Below, in pieces: positions 42,336-51,236 of a DNA stretch of 64,000 bases (its first letter is position 1; each line of letters begins with the position of its first letter). The stretch covers positions 1-64,000 of the forward strand of contig NZ_BJDH01000010.1 in NCBI RefSeq assembly GCF_005405005.1. Direction: 5' to 3'. The position numbers and the translations under genes were made by a program. The DNA is from Lactiplantibacillus daoliensis (GTDB taxonomy: Bacteria; Bacillota; Bacilli; Lactobacillales; Lactobacillaceae). The notes below the pieces were generated by a model, which was not told the origin of the DNA, ran no database searches, and saw nothing but the letters and a program-made list of their open reading frames with translations.

Positions 42336-42806
42336 ATGGCAAATTCAGAAAAAACTTTAGTACTAGTTAAACCCGATGGTGTCGCTGAAGGACATATTGG
42401 GGATATCATTTCCCGTTTAGAACGTAAAAGTTATCAGATTACCGCTTTGAAAGTTATCACCGCAACCCCTGAGCAACTACGGCAACATTATCGTGAAAAG
42501 GTTGAAAAACCTTACTTTGCCGAAATTGAAACTTACATGACGGAAGGCCCACTTGTTGCCATTATTGTGAGTGGCACTGGCGTTGTTAAGTCTGTCCATA
42601 ACTTGGCCGGCAAAACCAGACCAAATGATGCGCAACCTGGAACGATTCGAGGCGACTTTGCTCATGAATATCCAGATGGTATCTTGCGTAACATTATTCA
42701 TACTTCCGACAGTCGTGAAAATGCGCACCACGAAATCGCAATTTGGTTCCCCGAACTAGCGGTAAAAGCGCGCAAAGATGAAGCCACTAAGGCTGCTAAA
42801 AAATAA
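42336..42806 (+). CDS. ndk: Nucleoside diphosphate kinase
   Basis: The 156-residue enzyme transfers the terminal phosphate between nucleoside triphosphates and diphosphates. The active-site His is in RNIIHTSDSRENAHHEI, with the KPDGV nucleotide segment at the start (TLVLVKPDGVAEG) and RPNDAQPGTIRGDFA before it. The usual family motif is NIIHGSDS. Here Thr replaces Gly, a minor change. ATG 42336 follows AAGGAGG. A frame extending back to 42174 lacks any ribosome site and is not used. A terminator follows at 42815. Confidence 0.93.
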   Translation: MANSEKTLVLVKPDGVAEGHIGDIISRLERKSYQITALKVITATPEQLRQHYREKVEKPYFAEIETYMTEGPLVAIIVSGTGVVKSVHNLAGKTRPNDAQPGTIRGDFAHEYPDGILRNIIHTSDSRENAHHEIAIWFPELAVKARKDEATKAAKK

Positions 42807-42814
42807 CCTATCAG

Positions 42815-42851
42815 ACACATTGGTGCTTTACTGGCCAATGTGTTTTTTTAG
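42815..42851 (+). terminator. Terminator of ndk
   Basis: ACACATTGG pairs with CCAATGTGT around a short loop, followed by seven T ending near 42850. It separates ndk from repeat copy E. Confidence 0.85.
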
Positions 42852-42855
42852 TTAA

Positions 42856-43391
42856 CACTAAAGGTTGAAAGTTAAAAAATACTGGTCTGCACGAGGACGG
42901 CAACAATCAGGTAATGAAAACTAGTCGCTTACTGCCGTTTCCTGTTGTTGCCGATAACATGCGGACGAGGGACCGGCGCAAGCCTTAGGGACGTCTTGCG
43001 CCTCGCCCGAAAGCTTTGCAAAAACCGCAAATCTCCCGAACCGTCCGTGGTGTAAGTCCGGCAAAGAAACGCCGGGCAAACGCCACCTGCACGTCCGATG
43101 CTACCAGCAACAAGCTCCAACTAATCAGTGGTTTTGAGGGGATAAATCATTTAATTACACTTAGCGGAGTCAGTCAAAATCGGTGTGCAGTGTCGGCGAG
43201 AATAGTCGGCATTCTTGGCTGACTATTCTCGCGGGGCAATTCAAAGACGTGGTTTTTCGGCTTTGAAGTGAGGCGCCAGACCGTACTTTGGCTGGCACCG
43301 TCCCCCACAGCACACCGATTTTGACTGATGGAGTACTTTCAGAAACAACCGCGGTAACTGACATAGACGGTGTTCACAGTAACCTTTAATC
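42856..43391 (+). repeat. Copy E of the structured repeat (near full length)
   Basis: Left end CACTAAAGGTTGAAAG; the right end is weaker (AACCTTTAA near 43382). Domain 1 is closed by 42945-42966 with 43093-43113. It contains GGCGCAAG (42975-42982) with CTTGCGCC (42995-43002), and GTGGTGTAAGTCCGGC with GCCGGGCAAACGCCAC. Domain 2 is closed by 43169-43188 with 43310-43328 and contains the perfect 12-bp stem GCGAGAATAGTC (43196-43207) with GACTATTCTCGC (43221-43232). The last 60 bases before the right end differ from copies A, C and D. No gene is present. It fills most of the 720-base gap after ndk; from 43392 to 43530 I see no clear feature apart from a ribosome site. Confidence 0.8.
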
Positions 43392-43530
43392 AACACGCTC
43401 TTGTTAATCAGTCTTACAAAGCCCTCCCGTAAAGTGACGTAACTAACTTGCTAGAAAAGTCGCAATGTTCGTGTCCAACACGCTAAGTCCGTATGATTAA
43501 GTTATCAAATAAAGATTTGGGGGGATCATG

Positions 43531-43917
43531 ATGAACTTAGTTGTCGGACCGTTTTTACGCAAACCACACGAACAATCAGCTAATCACTATTCAATGTACG
43601 CCGCCTCAGAACGCGTTGATGAGTGCTTACGCCTGATCACTAAGACTGGTGTTCTAGGACTAACCGACTCGGCTGCAACGTTAGGTCTCAATTTGACCTA
43701 TTTAATCGGTGCGGATGTTGTCGTCACCAATGATCACCAAACTTTTACAATTATCGTTCAATCCCACGAAACCACTTTTATGATAACTGGCACGATTATT
43801 CAAGACAGCTTCCACAACATCTTGAATCCGCTCCAACCGAGCTACTTGATTTCCTTAAATCGACAGTTAATTACTAATAGCGATGATTTAATTGAAGCCT
43901 TGTATACCCATCTATAA
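43531..43917 (+). CDS. Hypothetical protein of 128 residues
   Basis: The start is ATG 43531 (or the ATG three bases before) behind GGGGGG, giving MNLVVGPFLRKPHEQSANHY. Soluble, with alternating beta-like stretches (TFTIIVQSHETTFMITGTII) and a helical end (SDDLIEALYTHL). No recognised motif. A strong terminator follows. Function unknown. Confidence 0.65.
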   Translation: MNLVVGPFLRKPHEQSANHYSMYAASERVDECLRLITKTGVLGLTDSAATLGLNLTYLIGADVVVTNDHQTFTIIVQSHETTFMITGTIIQDSFHNILNPLQPSYLISLNRQLITNSDDLIEALYTHL

Positions 43918-43962
43918 TTTAAACCAGTTACCGTTAGTTTTAAAACATTATCTGACAAAACT

Positions 43963-44010
43963 AAATCGCTCCTAGTCAATGTAAGCAACCCTTGACTAGG
44001 AGCGATTTTT
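43963..44010. terminator. Shared strong terminator, 43531 gene (+) and 44019 gene (-)
   Basis: AAATCGCTCCTAGTCAA (43963-43979) pairs perfectly with TTGACTAGGAGCGATTT (43992-44008), followed by TT. Confidence 0.88.
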
Positions 44011-44018
44011 AATGATTA

Positions 44019-44234
44019 CTATCCAGCTAGTTGGACAAGTTTATTCTCTGGTAATGGCGCCACCACCGGTAATCCCTCAGTCAAACGAGCCTGTTCACCG
44101 TTTTTTGTGCCTGGCACGTCATGCGCAACTTGTGCCTGTTCAACTAGCACAATAGAAGCTTGCCGCTGCTGATACATTAAAATCGCACTCAAGCCGACAA
44201 TCCCAACACCAACCGCTAACATCAATCGCTTCAT
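44019..44234 (-). CDS. Small membrane-anchored or secreted protein
   Basis: The 71-residue product has an N-terminal hydrophobic segment (MKRLMLAVGVGIVGLSAILM) after two basic residues and a polar tail rich in Val, Gln and Glu. No lipobox Cys is present, so it is more likely an anchor than a lipoprotein. ATG 44234 follows AGAGGGGG. The frame could extend eight codons further but would read through that site. Unknown family. Confidence 0.6.
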   Translation of the reverse strand: MKRLMLAVGVGIVGLSAILMYQQRQASIVLVEQAQVAHDVPGTKNGEQARLTEGLPVVAPLPENKLVQLAG

Positions 44235-44440
44235 GTGTCCCCCTCTATTCAAACCCAATCGTCCACAAGTTAATTAAGGATACCATCGAATTTTGATTTA
44301 TATTTAGTCATTGGGAACGGGTTTAATTATTAATAACAGCTCCAGGTTAAAGGCCATTCAATCAAGCCATAATGTTTCACCATTTCACTGGAATTTAATT
44401 TGACAGTAACTCGCATTTATCTATCTTATTACGGAATTAA

Positions 44441-44473
44441 TAATAAAAGAGACCGCCAGCCTGGCAGTCTCTT
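44441..44473 (-). terminator. Terminator of the thioredoxin gene
   Basis: AGAGACCGCCAG (44448-44459) pairs with CTGGCAGTCTCT (44461-44472); a T-rich stretch follows on the minus strand. Confidence 0.75.
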
Positions 44474-44477
44474 CCAC

Positions 44478-44810
44478 TTAATCAGCCGTCACTTCGACTA
44501 ATTTTTGATCTAAATATTTTTTTAACGCACTTTGGGGGTGGAACCCAACTACTTTTTCAGCCGGTTTGCCATGTTTGAAAACGACTAACGCCGGAATACT
44601 CATAATTTCGAAATGCTCGGCAATGGCTTTATTAGCATCTACGTCCAGTGACGCAAATTTAATCTTACCGTCGTATTCTTCGTCTAAAGCTTCCAACGCA
44701 GGCGTCTGCATCTTACAAGGGCCACACCAATCCGCCCAAAAATCAACGACAGTTAAGTCGGTGCCTTCAGCCACCTTATCAAATTCAGCCCCATTGACTG
44801 GTTCAATCAT
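44478..44810 (-). CDS. trxA: Thioredoxin
   Basis: The 110-residue thioredoxin has the active-site motif ADWCGPCKM and the cis-proline loop MSIPALVVF. It reduces disulphides in cytoplasmic proteins with thioredoxin reductase. The length is standard. TGAGG precedes ATG. It is transcribed alone; L. plantarum usually has several thioredoxin genes and this is one of them. Confidence 0.95.
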   Translation of the reverse strand: MIEPVNGAEFDKVAEGTDLTVVDFWADWCGPCKMQTPALEALDEEYDGKIKFASLDVDANKAIAEHFEIMSIPALVVFKHGKPAEKVVGFHPQSALKKYLDQKLVEVTAD

Positions 44811-44990
44811 TGTAATTCCTCATTTCAACGCTATTTAGGTTTTATGATAGCACGTTTTTCCCAACCACCGCATACTTAAAGTTTTCATCAACGACGGATA
44901 ATGACCTGTAGCAATCAATTCCCTACGCAAGCAGACAAAAGTTCGCTATAATAACGTTATAGAAACGATATTTGCAAGGAGGAATTTAAA

Positions 44991-45500
44991 TTGCCAACCA
45001 CAACCATGCAACCAGAACAACACACTAAACTAGTCGCTTCCGTGGCCGCGGAACAACTTGGTATCAAGGCCGTGACATTGCGAAAATATAGCACGATGAT
45101 TGAAAAGCAGCTCAACAATGAGGATTTATTTAGAACGAACGGGACCAGTCACCGACTCTATACTGCCGCAGATTTAGCGGCTTTTAAAGCTGCAATTGTC
45201 TTAACTGAACAAGGCACAACCTTGGCTGAGGCGCTACAACAAAGTTTTGATCAGCCACAGCCTAAAGTCCTCGTTGAACATACCATGCCAAGTAAACCGG
45301 CGGCTTCATCAAAACCACAGACAACGGTCAAAGTGCCGCAATCAACTGAACCGTCTAACGAAGAACTTTACAAGCAACAACAGATTATAATTCGGCGTCT
45401 AGACTCCCTGAGCCAGCGTCTAAATCAAGTTCTAATCAAACTAGACCAACAGGCGGCTCCTAAGCCACAGCATCCATGGTGGCAATTCTGGCGCTACTAA
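44991..45500 (+). CDS. MerR-like HTH protein with coiled coil and aromatic C-terminal tail
   Basis: The 169-residue protein begins at TTG 44991 behind GGAGG. It has a MerR-type winged-helix segment (about 12-75: VASVAAEQLGIKAVTLRKYS, then TSHRLYTAADLAAFKAAIVL), a Ser/Pro/Lys linker (about 95-118), a coiled coil (about 121-155: EELYKQQQIIIRRLDSLSQR, then LNQVLIKLDQQ) and a short end, HPWWQFWRY. The Trp-rich tail could insert into the membrane, as in proteins that tether DNA to the membrane, such as the RacA type. That role is inference. Similar architectures also occur in plasmid replication accessory proteins. It has its own terminator. Confidence 0.72.
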   Translation: MPTTTMQPEQHTKLVASVAAEQLGIKAVTLRKYSTMIEKQLNNEDLFRTNGTSHRLYTAADLAAFKAAIVLTEQGTTLAEALQQSFDQPQPKVLVEHTMPSKPAASSKPQTTVKVPQSTEPSNEELYKQQQIIIRRLDSLSQRLNQVLIKLDQQAAPKPQHPWWQFWRY

Positions 45501-45537
45501 GAACCATTTGGGATCGACAAAACCAGCAGATAGACAC

Positions 45538-45578
45538 AAAAGGACTGATTAGCGCAAATCGCTAATCAGTCCTTTTGT
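45538..45578. terminator. Shared terminator, MerR-like gene (+) and mtlD (-)
   Basis: AAAGGACTGATTAGCG (45538-45554 region) pairs with CGCTAATCAGTCCTTTT (ending 45576). Runs of A and T on both sides allow use in both directions. Confidence 0.9.
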
Positions 45579-45587
45579 TAACCAGCC

Positions 45588-46742
45588 TTACTTTTCAGCT
45601 AAGTGCTTTTCGTAAGCGGCTTTAATTTCTTTGATCAAATCTTCATCTTTCAACCCAGTGGTTTCACGAATCACTTGGTCAATTGGTTCATCCTTAAGCA
45701 TTTGTTGTAACTTAACGCTTTCGCTATCGTTTGGATAGTTGAAGAAGAACATCATACCAGCAGTGTCAACCAAGGCACTGTAGTCACGACCACGTTCCTT
45801 CAATTCGCGAATTGGGCGAATGAAACGTTCGTCAAATCCCAACTTCCGAATTGGGGTCCGGCCAACCCGTTCAATATCATCTGAGATATAAGGGTTTTCA
45901 AACCGGCTCAAAATCTTCTTTTGGTAAGCGTGGTGAACTTCGGGATCAAAGCCCCACTTTTGAATGAGTAAGTCACCCGTTTCAGCCAAGACATGCTTAG
46001 CTTGTTCAACGACGCTGTCATCTTTGACCGCTTCACCGATAGTCTTGTAACCCTTCATATTACCAGTGTAGGCAACGGTCGCATGCCCAGTGTTAACGGA
46101 GAATAACTTCCGTTCGATATAAGGTTCCAAGTCTTCCGCATAGTCGACACCCTTGAGTTCAATCTTAGGATTTTTCATTTGTGACTTGTCGATAACCCAT
46201 TCTTTAAATGGTTCTACGGAAACGAACAATGGATCGTCATGCTTTTGTAAAGGCACGATGCGGTCAACTGCGGCGTTAGGGAAACCAATATATTGGTCAG
46301 CCCAAGTTTTTTCATCGTCATTCAAAGCTTCATAAACAGACTTCTTCAATGATTGACTCCCGCCAATCATATTTTCACAAGCAATCACGTCAATCGGCGT
46401 AGTATTGTTGTTAGCTTGGCGTAACTTAATCCCGTCAGCAATTAAGGGTGCAATGAACTTTAAGATCTTAGGACCAATAGCGGTTGTCACCATATCAGCG
46501 TTAGCAATTTCTGCTGCGACTGCTTTTGGATCCTTACCATTGTTAATCCCTTTGACATCATGAACTTCGATATGCTTTTGACCTTCTGCAGCCAATTCAA
46601 TGGTATAACCATTGCGTTTGTTCAATTCATCGATCAACGTTTCGTTAACATCAACGAAAGTAATCTTAAAGCCATTGTCAGCCAAAGTTTCGCCAATGAA
46701 ACCCCGACCAATATTACCTGCACCAAAATGTACGTCTAACAT
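45588..46742 (-). CDS. mtlD: Mannitol-1-phosphate 5-dehydrogenase
   Basis: The 384-residue NAD-dependent enzyme oxidises mannitol 1-phosphate to fructose 6-phosphate. The N-terminal Rossmann site [20 protein letters not shown] is intact, as is the family segment with the catalytic Lys in [21 protein letters not shown] 46742 lies one base after the mtlF stop and follows AAGGAAG, so I choose it over an upstream in-frame start. It is the last gene of mtlA-mtlR-mtlF-mtlD. Confidence 0.96.
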   Translation of the reverse strand: MLDVHFGAGNIGRGFIGETLADNGFKITFVDVNETLIDELNKRNGYTIELAAEGQKHIEVHDVKGINNGKDPKAVAAEIANADMVTTAIGPKILKFIAPLIADGIKLRQANNNTTPIDVIACENMIGGSQSLKKSVYEALNDDEKTWADQYIGFPNAAVDRIVPLQKHDDPLFVSVEPFKEWVIDKSQMKNPKIELKGVDYAEDLEPYIERKLFSVNTGHATVAYTGNMKGYKTIGEAVKDDSVVEQAKHVLAETGDLLIQKWGFDPEVHHAYQKKILSRFENPYISDDIERVGRTPIRKLGFDERFIRPIRELKERGRDYSALVDTAGMMFFFNYPNDSESVKLQQMLKDEPIDQVIRETTGLKDEDLIKEIKAAYEKHLAEK

Positions 46743-46743
46743 G

Positions 46744-47193
46744 CTAATCAACTTCCTTTAATAGATTAATAATTTCATCTTCAGATTGAGCGTCCGCCAA
46801 CTTAGCAACGTTTGCCACGTCACTGCAGTATATTGCAATCTGAGACAAAAGGTTCAAGTGCTCACCATTCAAGCCGGCAATCCCGAAAATCACGGTAACG
46901 GTCTTATCGTCATCATCATTTTCTGGGTCACCCCAGCTCACACCCATTGGTACTTGGACGACTGAGATACCAGTCTTCTTAATATACTTCATGCCATCTT
47001 CAGTACCATGGGGGATGGCAATGAAATTACCCATATAAACAGAAACATCTTTGTTCCGTGCTTGCATCGCATCAATGTATTCCGGTTCAACACAACCGCC
47101 GTCGACCAATAACTGACCGGCTAAGCGGATGCCTTCTGCCTGCGTTGCCACTTGTTGGTTTAACGCAATCATTTTCTTATCTAAAGCTTCCAT
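46744..47193 (-). CDS. mtlF: Mannitol-specific PTS EIIA
   Basis: The 149-residue phosphocarrier has its active-site His at about residue 62 ([11 protein letters not shown]), preceded by [17 protein letters not shown]. It takes the phosphate from HPr and passes it to the IIB domain of MtlA. It is a separate protein here, as in other Gram-positive bacteria. The start ATG 47193 follows a TAGGTG that overlaps the end of mtlR. A GTG nine bases upstream is less well placed. Confidence 0.94.
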   Translation of the reverse strand: MEALDKKMIALNQQVATQAEGIRLAGQLLVDGGCVEPEYIDAMQARNKDVSVYMGNFIAIPHGTEDGMKYIKKTGISVVQVPMGVSWGDPENDDDDKTVTVIFGIAGLNGEHLNLLSQIAIYCSDVANVAKLADAQSEDEIINLLKEVD

Positions 47194-47207
47194 TTTATTC
47201 ACCTACG

Positions 47208-49283
47208 CTATTTCGTTAGTTCGTTCAAAAACGCACTGCTAATTAACTGATAAAGCTGTTGGTGACTGCCGGCCATGAAAGTCTCAGTATTTTCTTGACT
47301 CTCGATGACTAACGCACTCAACTTACCCATTAGTCGATTTTCATAATCGCTAATGTCTGCAGGACCAAGCATCAAAACAATTCGTTGTAAACGGATCGTC
47401 TTAGCATCCATACTTTTAAACTCGATTGGCACTGCCAGTTCAAAGATTGCGCAATACGGTGCGGTCACCTGTTGACTCAAGGTATGGACTAACGCCAAGT
47501 TGGTATTCGGAATTCCAACCGGGGCTAGGCCAATCCGGTGTAATAACTTACCCGCAACTTCTAGGGGATCGCGAATCAAGTTTGGATCAATATGCCGCGT
47601 GATTTTGACTAGCGTTTCCGCCATCGTTTCATGTTCATTATTGATTGCAGAAATCGTGAAACGATTTAAAATCTGCTTGGCAATCGTCATCCGTTGATAC
47701 ACCGTGTCGAAATCCAGTGTCGTAACCGGCTGGGGGGCCGGTTGTGGGTCATTCATTTGCGTACTTGGAAAATACTGATGAATGTACTCACGTAACGAAC
47801 TGACTTCATTTTCAAGTAACAACGGGCTAACCACCCGATAGTTCAATTTGAAACCTGGCAACTGAGTCGTCGAAAGAATCATGTCAAATTGTTGTAAGTC
47901 AATCTGCCCAAGACTACCAATTCGAGCAACTTCAATCGTGGTAATTTCTGGTAACAACCGTGCTAGTCGCATTTTTAAAATACGAGCGGTCGTCATCCCG
48001 TTGGGACAAAGGACCAAAACTTTCAACGTTTGATGACTCAACTGTTGCTCATAGGTACTGGCAAAATGAATCAACAGATACGTTAACTCATCAATTTGAA
48101 AGTTCTGATCGGGGAACGTTGCCGCAAAGCCTCGTACTACGGCCGCATATAACTTTGGATATTGTGAGCGGACCGCTTGTAACTCTGGACTTGGTGGCAC
48201 TGGTCCTGGCATGCCATTACGTTGTAGCGCAACTTGCATGTGGGCCGTTAAATTATTCAACAACTGATCATCCGTTCCAAATGACCAATCAAAGTTCGTC
48301 GCAACCGCGTCAATCAACTTTTTCACGCGGTATGTGAGTTGTAAATCATAATTAGATAACGCTGACTCTTGCTCAATTCGAAACGTCAATCCTTTAATTT
48401 GTTGGGCAAGAAAATCAATTTCGGCACCAGTAATCTGACTTTTAATCGTATCAGGCAACTGTGTCAAGATGGCTAAGGCCAAGCGTTGATACTTCAAGAA
48501 ATCATCGCGGTTAATCCCGCGCAAGTATGTCACTTGCTGACCATGCTGGATGCGCATGACTGCGGTAGTTAACGTAATGATCAACTGTTGTAGTTGCCCA
48601 TCCGGTACCGATGAAAAATACTTCTTTTTTAAACTGCGCACAGCCAGATAACAATGTAATAACACCGTCGGATCTAACTGTTGTAAGAAGTAGGATTGTT
48701 CATCCGTCGCCGCAATCGCGAGTCCCCGCTGTAGCTTACCAATCGTTTTGAAGAATTCGTAATCATTGATTGCGTTATTCAAAATAGTAGCGAAGAGACT
48801 GCGAACATTGCTTTCGGTGCCGGCAACTTGAATTCCCCGCGACTTGAGCCGTTCAATCGATAAATCGTAATCGGCAAACGGCGCCGCTAAGGTAGTCAAG
48901 TCGTTAGAGATGGTGGCAATACTGACATCGAAATCCAATGCCAATTCTTTGAGCTTCATGGATCGATTCGCCATCAAGATCCGACAAGCCAGGGCATTCT
49001 GTCGCGTTTGCGAATCAAACGCCGGCGCAATGCCATGACTGTCTGACAATTGAGCTTGAAAGTCAACCAAATCGGTGGCTGTTCCGCTTAATTGAAAACG
49101 ATGATCTTGATTGACAATCTGTAATTTGGCATTAGCTAAGACTAATTCCAAGTTACTAAATTCGCGGTAAATCGTCCGACGACTGCTATTGATGGCGGTT
49201 TCAATCTGACTCATGCTCAAGCCAGCTGGCGTTGCCAGTAATAGTTGTAATAGGTCGTCTTGACGTTGTGTGAACTTAACCAT
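47208..49283 (-). CDS. mtlR: Mannitol operon transcriptional activator (PRD type)
   Basis: The 691-residue regulator has an N-terminal HTH (about 5-65), a second HTH (about 100-150), two PTS regulation domains (about 190-400), an EIIB-like domain (about 415-505) with a Cys in VLVLCPNGMTTARIL, and a C-terminal EIIA-like domain (about 540-690) with His in LALVHTLS. Phosphorylation at PRD and EIIB-like sites by PTS proteins sets its activity, so it responds to mannitol and to preferred sugars. It is encoded inside the operon it controls, 24 bases after mtlA, with GAGGTGG before the ATG. Confidence 0.94.
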   Translation of the reverse strand: MVKFTQRQDDLLQLLLATPAGLSMSQIETAINSSRRTIYREFSNLELVLANAKLQIVNQDHRFQLSGTATDLVDFQAQLSDSHGIAPAFDSQTRQNALACRILMANRSMKLKELALDFDVSIATISNDLTTLAAPFADYDLSIERLKSRGIQVAGTESNVRSLFATILNNAINDYEFFKTIGKLQRGLAIAATDEQSYFLQQLDPTVLLHCYLAVRSLKKKYFSSVPDGQLQQLIITLTTAVMRIQHGQQVTYLRGINRDDFLKYQRLALAILTQLPDTIKSQITGAEIDFLAQQIKGLTFRIEQESALSNYDLQLTYRVKKLIDAVATNFDWSFGTDDQLLNNLTAHMQVALQRNGMPGPVPPSPELQAVRSQYPKLYAAVVRGFAATFPDQNFQIDELTYLLIHFASTYEQQLSHQTLKVLVLCPNGMTTARILKMRLARLLPEITTIEVARIGSLGQIDLQQFDMILSTTQLPGFKLNYRVVSPLLLENEVSSLREYIHQYFPSTQMNDPQPAPQPVTTLDFDTVYQRMTIAKQILNRFTISAINNEHETMAETLVKITRHIDPNLIRDPLEVAGKLLHRIGLAPVGIPNTNLALVHTLSQQVTAPYCAIFELAVPIEFKSMDAKTIRLQRIVLMLGPADISDYENRLMGKLSALVIESQENTETFMAGSHQQLYQLISSAFLNELTK

Positions 49284-49307
49284 GGGGCCACCTCGTATGA
49301 TAACGGT

Positions 49308-51143
49308 TTATTTTAGCGCTAATACCATCTTATCATATTTAGGTGAGTTCAGAAGGTCGTCGGTGACTAGCACTTGGACCTGGGTATAACGAGTACGGAG
49401 ATTCTTGGCAGCTTCTGGACTAGAAACAACTAACAAGCTATTTTCGTCTTGAAGTTCATCGATACCAACATTCTTAACGGTGACTTGCTTATTGGCTTTC
49501 TTGATCCGATCTTTCATCAGAGAAGTTGCCATTGTGGCAGTTCCTAAATGACCATCGTGATGAACAAAGACAATTTGGTTAACAACTGATAAATTCAAGC
49601 CGGCTGGCAAATCAGTGGCATCGGCTGCTGGTGCTTGTGGTGCGGCAGAAGCTGGTGCCGGTTCAGAACTAACTTGGTCACGAGCCTTCAAGTTCACAAC
49701 AACTTGATCATATTTTGGACTGCTCAAGAAGTTATCAACTGCTAAACGTAAGGCATGTGGTGCTTTTTGTTCTGCTCGGTCAGCGAGTTCATTTTGCGTA
49801 ATGACCAACAACCCTGGTTCATCTTTCAAGTTGCTAATCGCGGTATTGGTAACAGACATATCGATGCCAGCCTTCTTGACCTTGTCACGAAGTAAGGAAG
49901 CACCCATTGCGGATGATCCCATCCCAGCGTCACAAGCGAAGATAATATGGTCAACATCTTTATAAGAAGCAATCACATCAGCTGGTTCAGCGTCACTCGT
50001 TTCAACGGTGGCACCGCCATTCTTCATATTACTCATTTGACCTTGGGCAGCGGCTAATGAGTCGTCAACCATGGTCTTGTCACGCTTCAAGATAACCGCG
50101 GCAACCAAGAATGAAACCAAGGTCGCTAAGGTAACCCCTAAGAGCAAGCCCAAGTAGTTAGAAACGCTACGTGGTGACATAACAAATAACATGATGATTG
50201 AACCAGGTGATGGGGTTGATTTCAAACCGACATCTAACAAACTAAACGTTGCTGTCCCAGTAACACCACCGGCGATAACAGCTAAGAACAAAGCTGGTTT
50301 CATTAAAACGTATGGGAAGTAAATTTCATGAATCCCACCGAAGAAATGGATAATCATCGCACTTGGTGCAGAAGCCTTGGCAGTTCCTTTACCAAACAAG
50401 GCAAAGGCTAATAGTAACCCAAGACCTGGACCTGGATCTGGTTCAAGCAAGAACAGAATTGACTTGCCGGCACTAGCCGCCGCTTGAATCCCAAGTGGCG
50501 TCAAAATACCTTGGTTAATCGCATTGTTCAAGAACAAAATCTTAGCTGGTTCAATGAAGACATTGGCTAATGGTAATAAGTTAACTTTGATAATCCAGTT
50601 AACACCTACAGCCATAGCAGCACTGGCACCGGCAACTAATGGGCCGATTCCAAAGTAACCAATAATTGCTAATAACATCCCCATAATCCCAGCGGAGAAG
50701 TTATTAACTAACATTTCAAAACCACTGTGGACTTTATCAGAAATGGCGTCATCCCATTTCTTGATTGCCCAGCCGCCTAAAGGTCCCATAATCATGGCAC
50801 CGATAAACATTGGAATGGATGACCCCACGATGACACCCATCGTGGCAATGGCCCCAACAACCCCACCACGATGACCGGCAATCATATTCCCACCGGTAAA
50901 CGCGATTAATAATGGTAGTAAGTAGTGCACCATTGGTTGAATCATTTTGGCTAAATCAGCATTTGGGAACCAACCACCGGCCATAAAGATCGCGGTAATT
51001 AACCCCCAAGCGATGAAGGCGCCGATATTTGGCATCACCATATTACTTAAAGCGCTACCAAATTTTTGAACGCGGGCTTTCAGTCCCACTTTCTTCTTTG
51101 GTGCGGGTGACGTCGTATTTTTATTTACATTTGCTTCACTCAT
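49308..51143 (-). CDS. mtlA: Mannitol PTS permease EIICB with a second, Cys-less IIB-like domain
   Basis: The 611-residue permease has a IIC domain (about 1-340, with helices and the EPDPGPGLGLLLAF and HFFGGIHEIYFPYVLM motifs of MtlA). A linker leads to a IIB domain (about 395-485) with the phospho-Cys at about 404 (FACDAGMGSSAMGASLLRDK). After a Pro/Ala linker (SSEPAPASAAPQAPAA) there is a second IIB-like domain (about 516-611). Both end in SPKYDQVV or SPKYDKMV, showing they are repeats. In the second, His at about 529 replaces the Cys (VHHDGHLGTATMATSLM), so it cannot take phosphate at a Cys. ATG 51143 follows AAGGAG; an upstream in-frame extension has no ribosome site. Confidence 0.94.
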   Translation of the reverse strand: MSEANVNKNTTSPAPKKKVGLKARVQKFGSALSNMVMPNIGAFIAWGLITAIFMAGGWFPNADLAKMIQPMVHYLLPLLIAFTGGNMIAGHRGGVVGAIATMGVIVGSSIPMFIGAMIMGPLGGWAIKKWDDAISDKVHSGFEMLVNNFSAGIMGMLLAIIGYFGIGPLVAGASAAMAVGVNWIIKVNLLPLANVFIEPAKILFLNNAINQGILTPLGIQAAASAGKSILFLLEPDPGPGLGLLLAFALFGKGTAKASAPSAMIIHFFGGIHEIYFPYVLMKPALFLAVIAGGVTGTATFSLLDVGLKSTPSPGSIIMLFVMSPRSVSNYLGLLLGVTLATLVSFLVAAVILKRDKTMVDDSLAAAQGQMSNMKNGGATVETSDAEPADVIASYKDVDHIIFACDAGMGSSAMGASLLRDKVKKAGIDMSVTNTAISNLKDEPGLLVITQNELADRAEQKAPHALRLAVDNFLSSPKYDQVVVNLKARDQVSSEPAPASAAPQAPAADATDLPAGLNLSVVNQIVFVHHDGHLGTATMATSLMKDRIKKANKQVTVKNVGIDELQDENSLLVVSSPEAAKNLRTRYTQVQVLVTDDLLNSPKYDKMVLALK

Positions 51144-51176
51144 GATCAAAGCTCCTTCCGTTTTCTTAACGTCTCT

Positions 51177-51205
51177 ATCATATCGGCTAAAGAAAACGGT
51201 TTCAA
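51177..51205 (-). promoter_or_regulatory. mtl promoter overlapped by cre
   Basis: On the minus strand TTGAAA (51205-51200) and TATGAT (51182-51177) are 17 bases apart. AGAAAACGGTTTCA (51191-51204) matches the cre consensus at 13 of 14 positions and covers the -35 box and spacer, so CcpA would exclude polymerase. Confidence 0.75.
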
Positions 51206-51236
51206 GAAGTTCTAGGCAGACCCGTGGCACAGGAAG

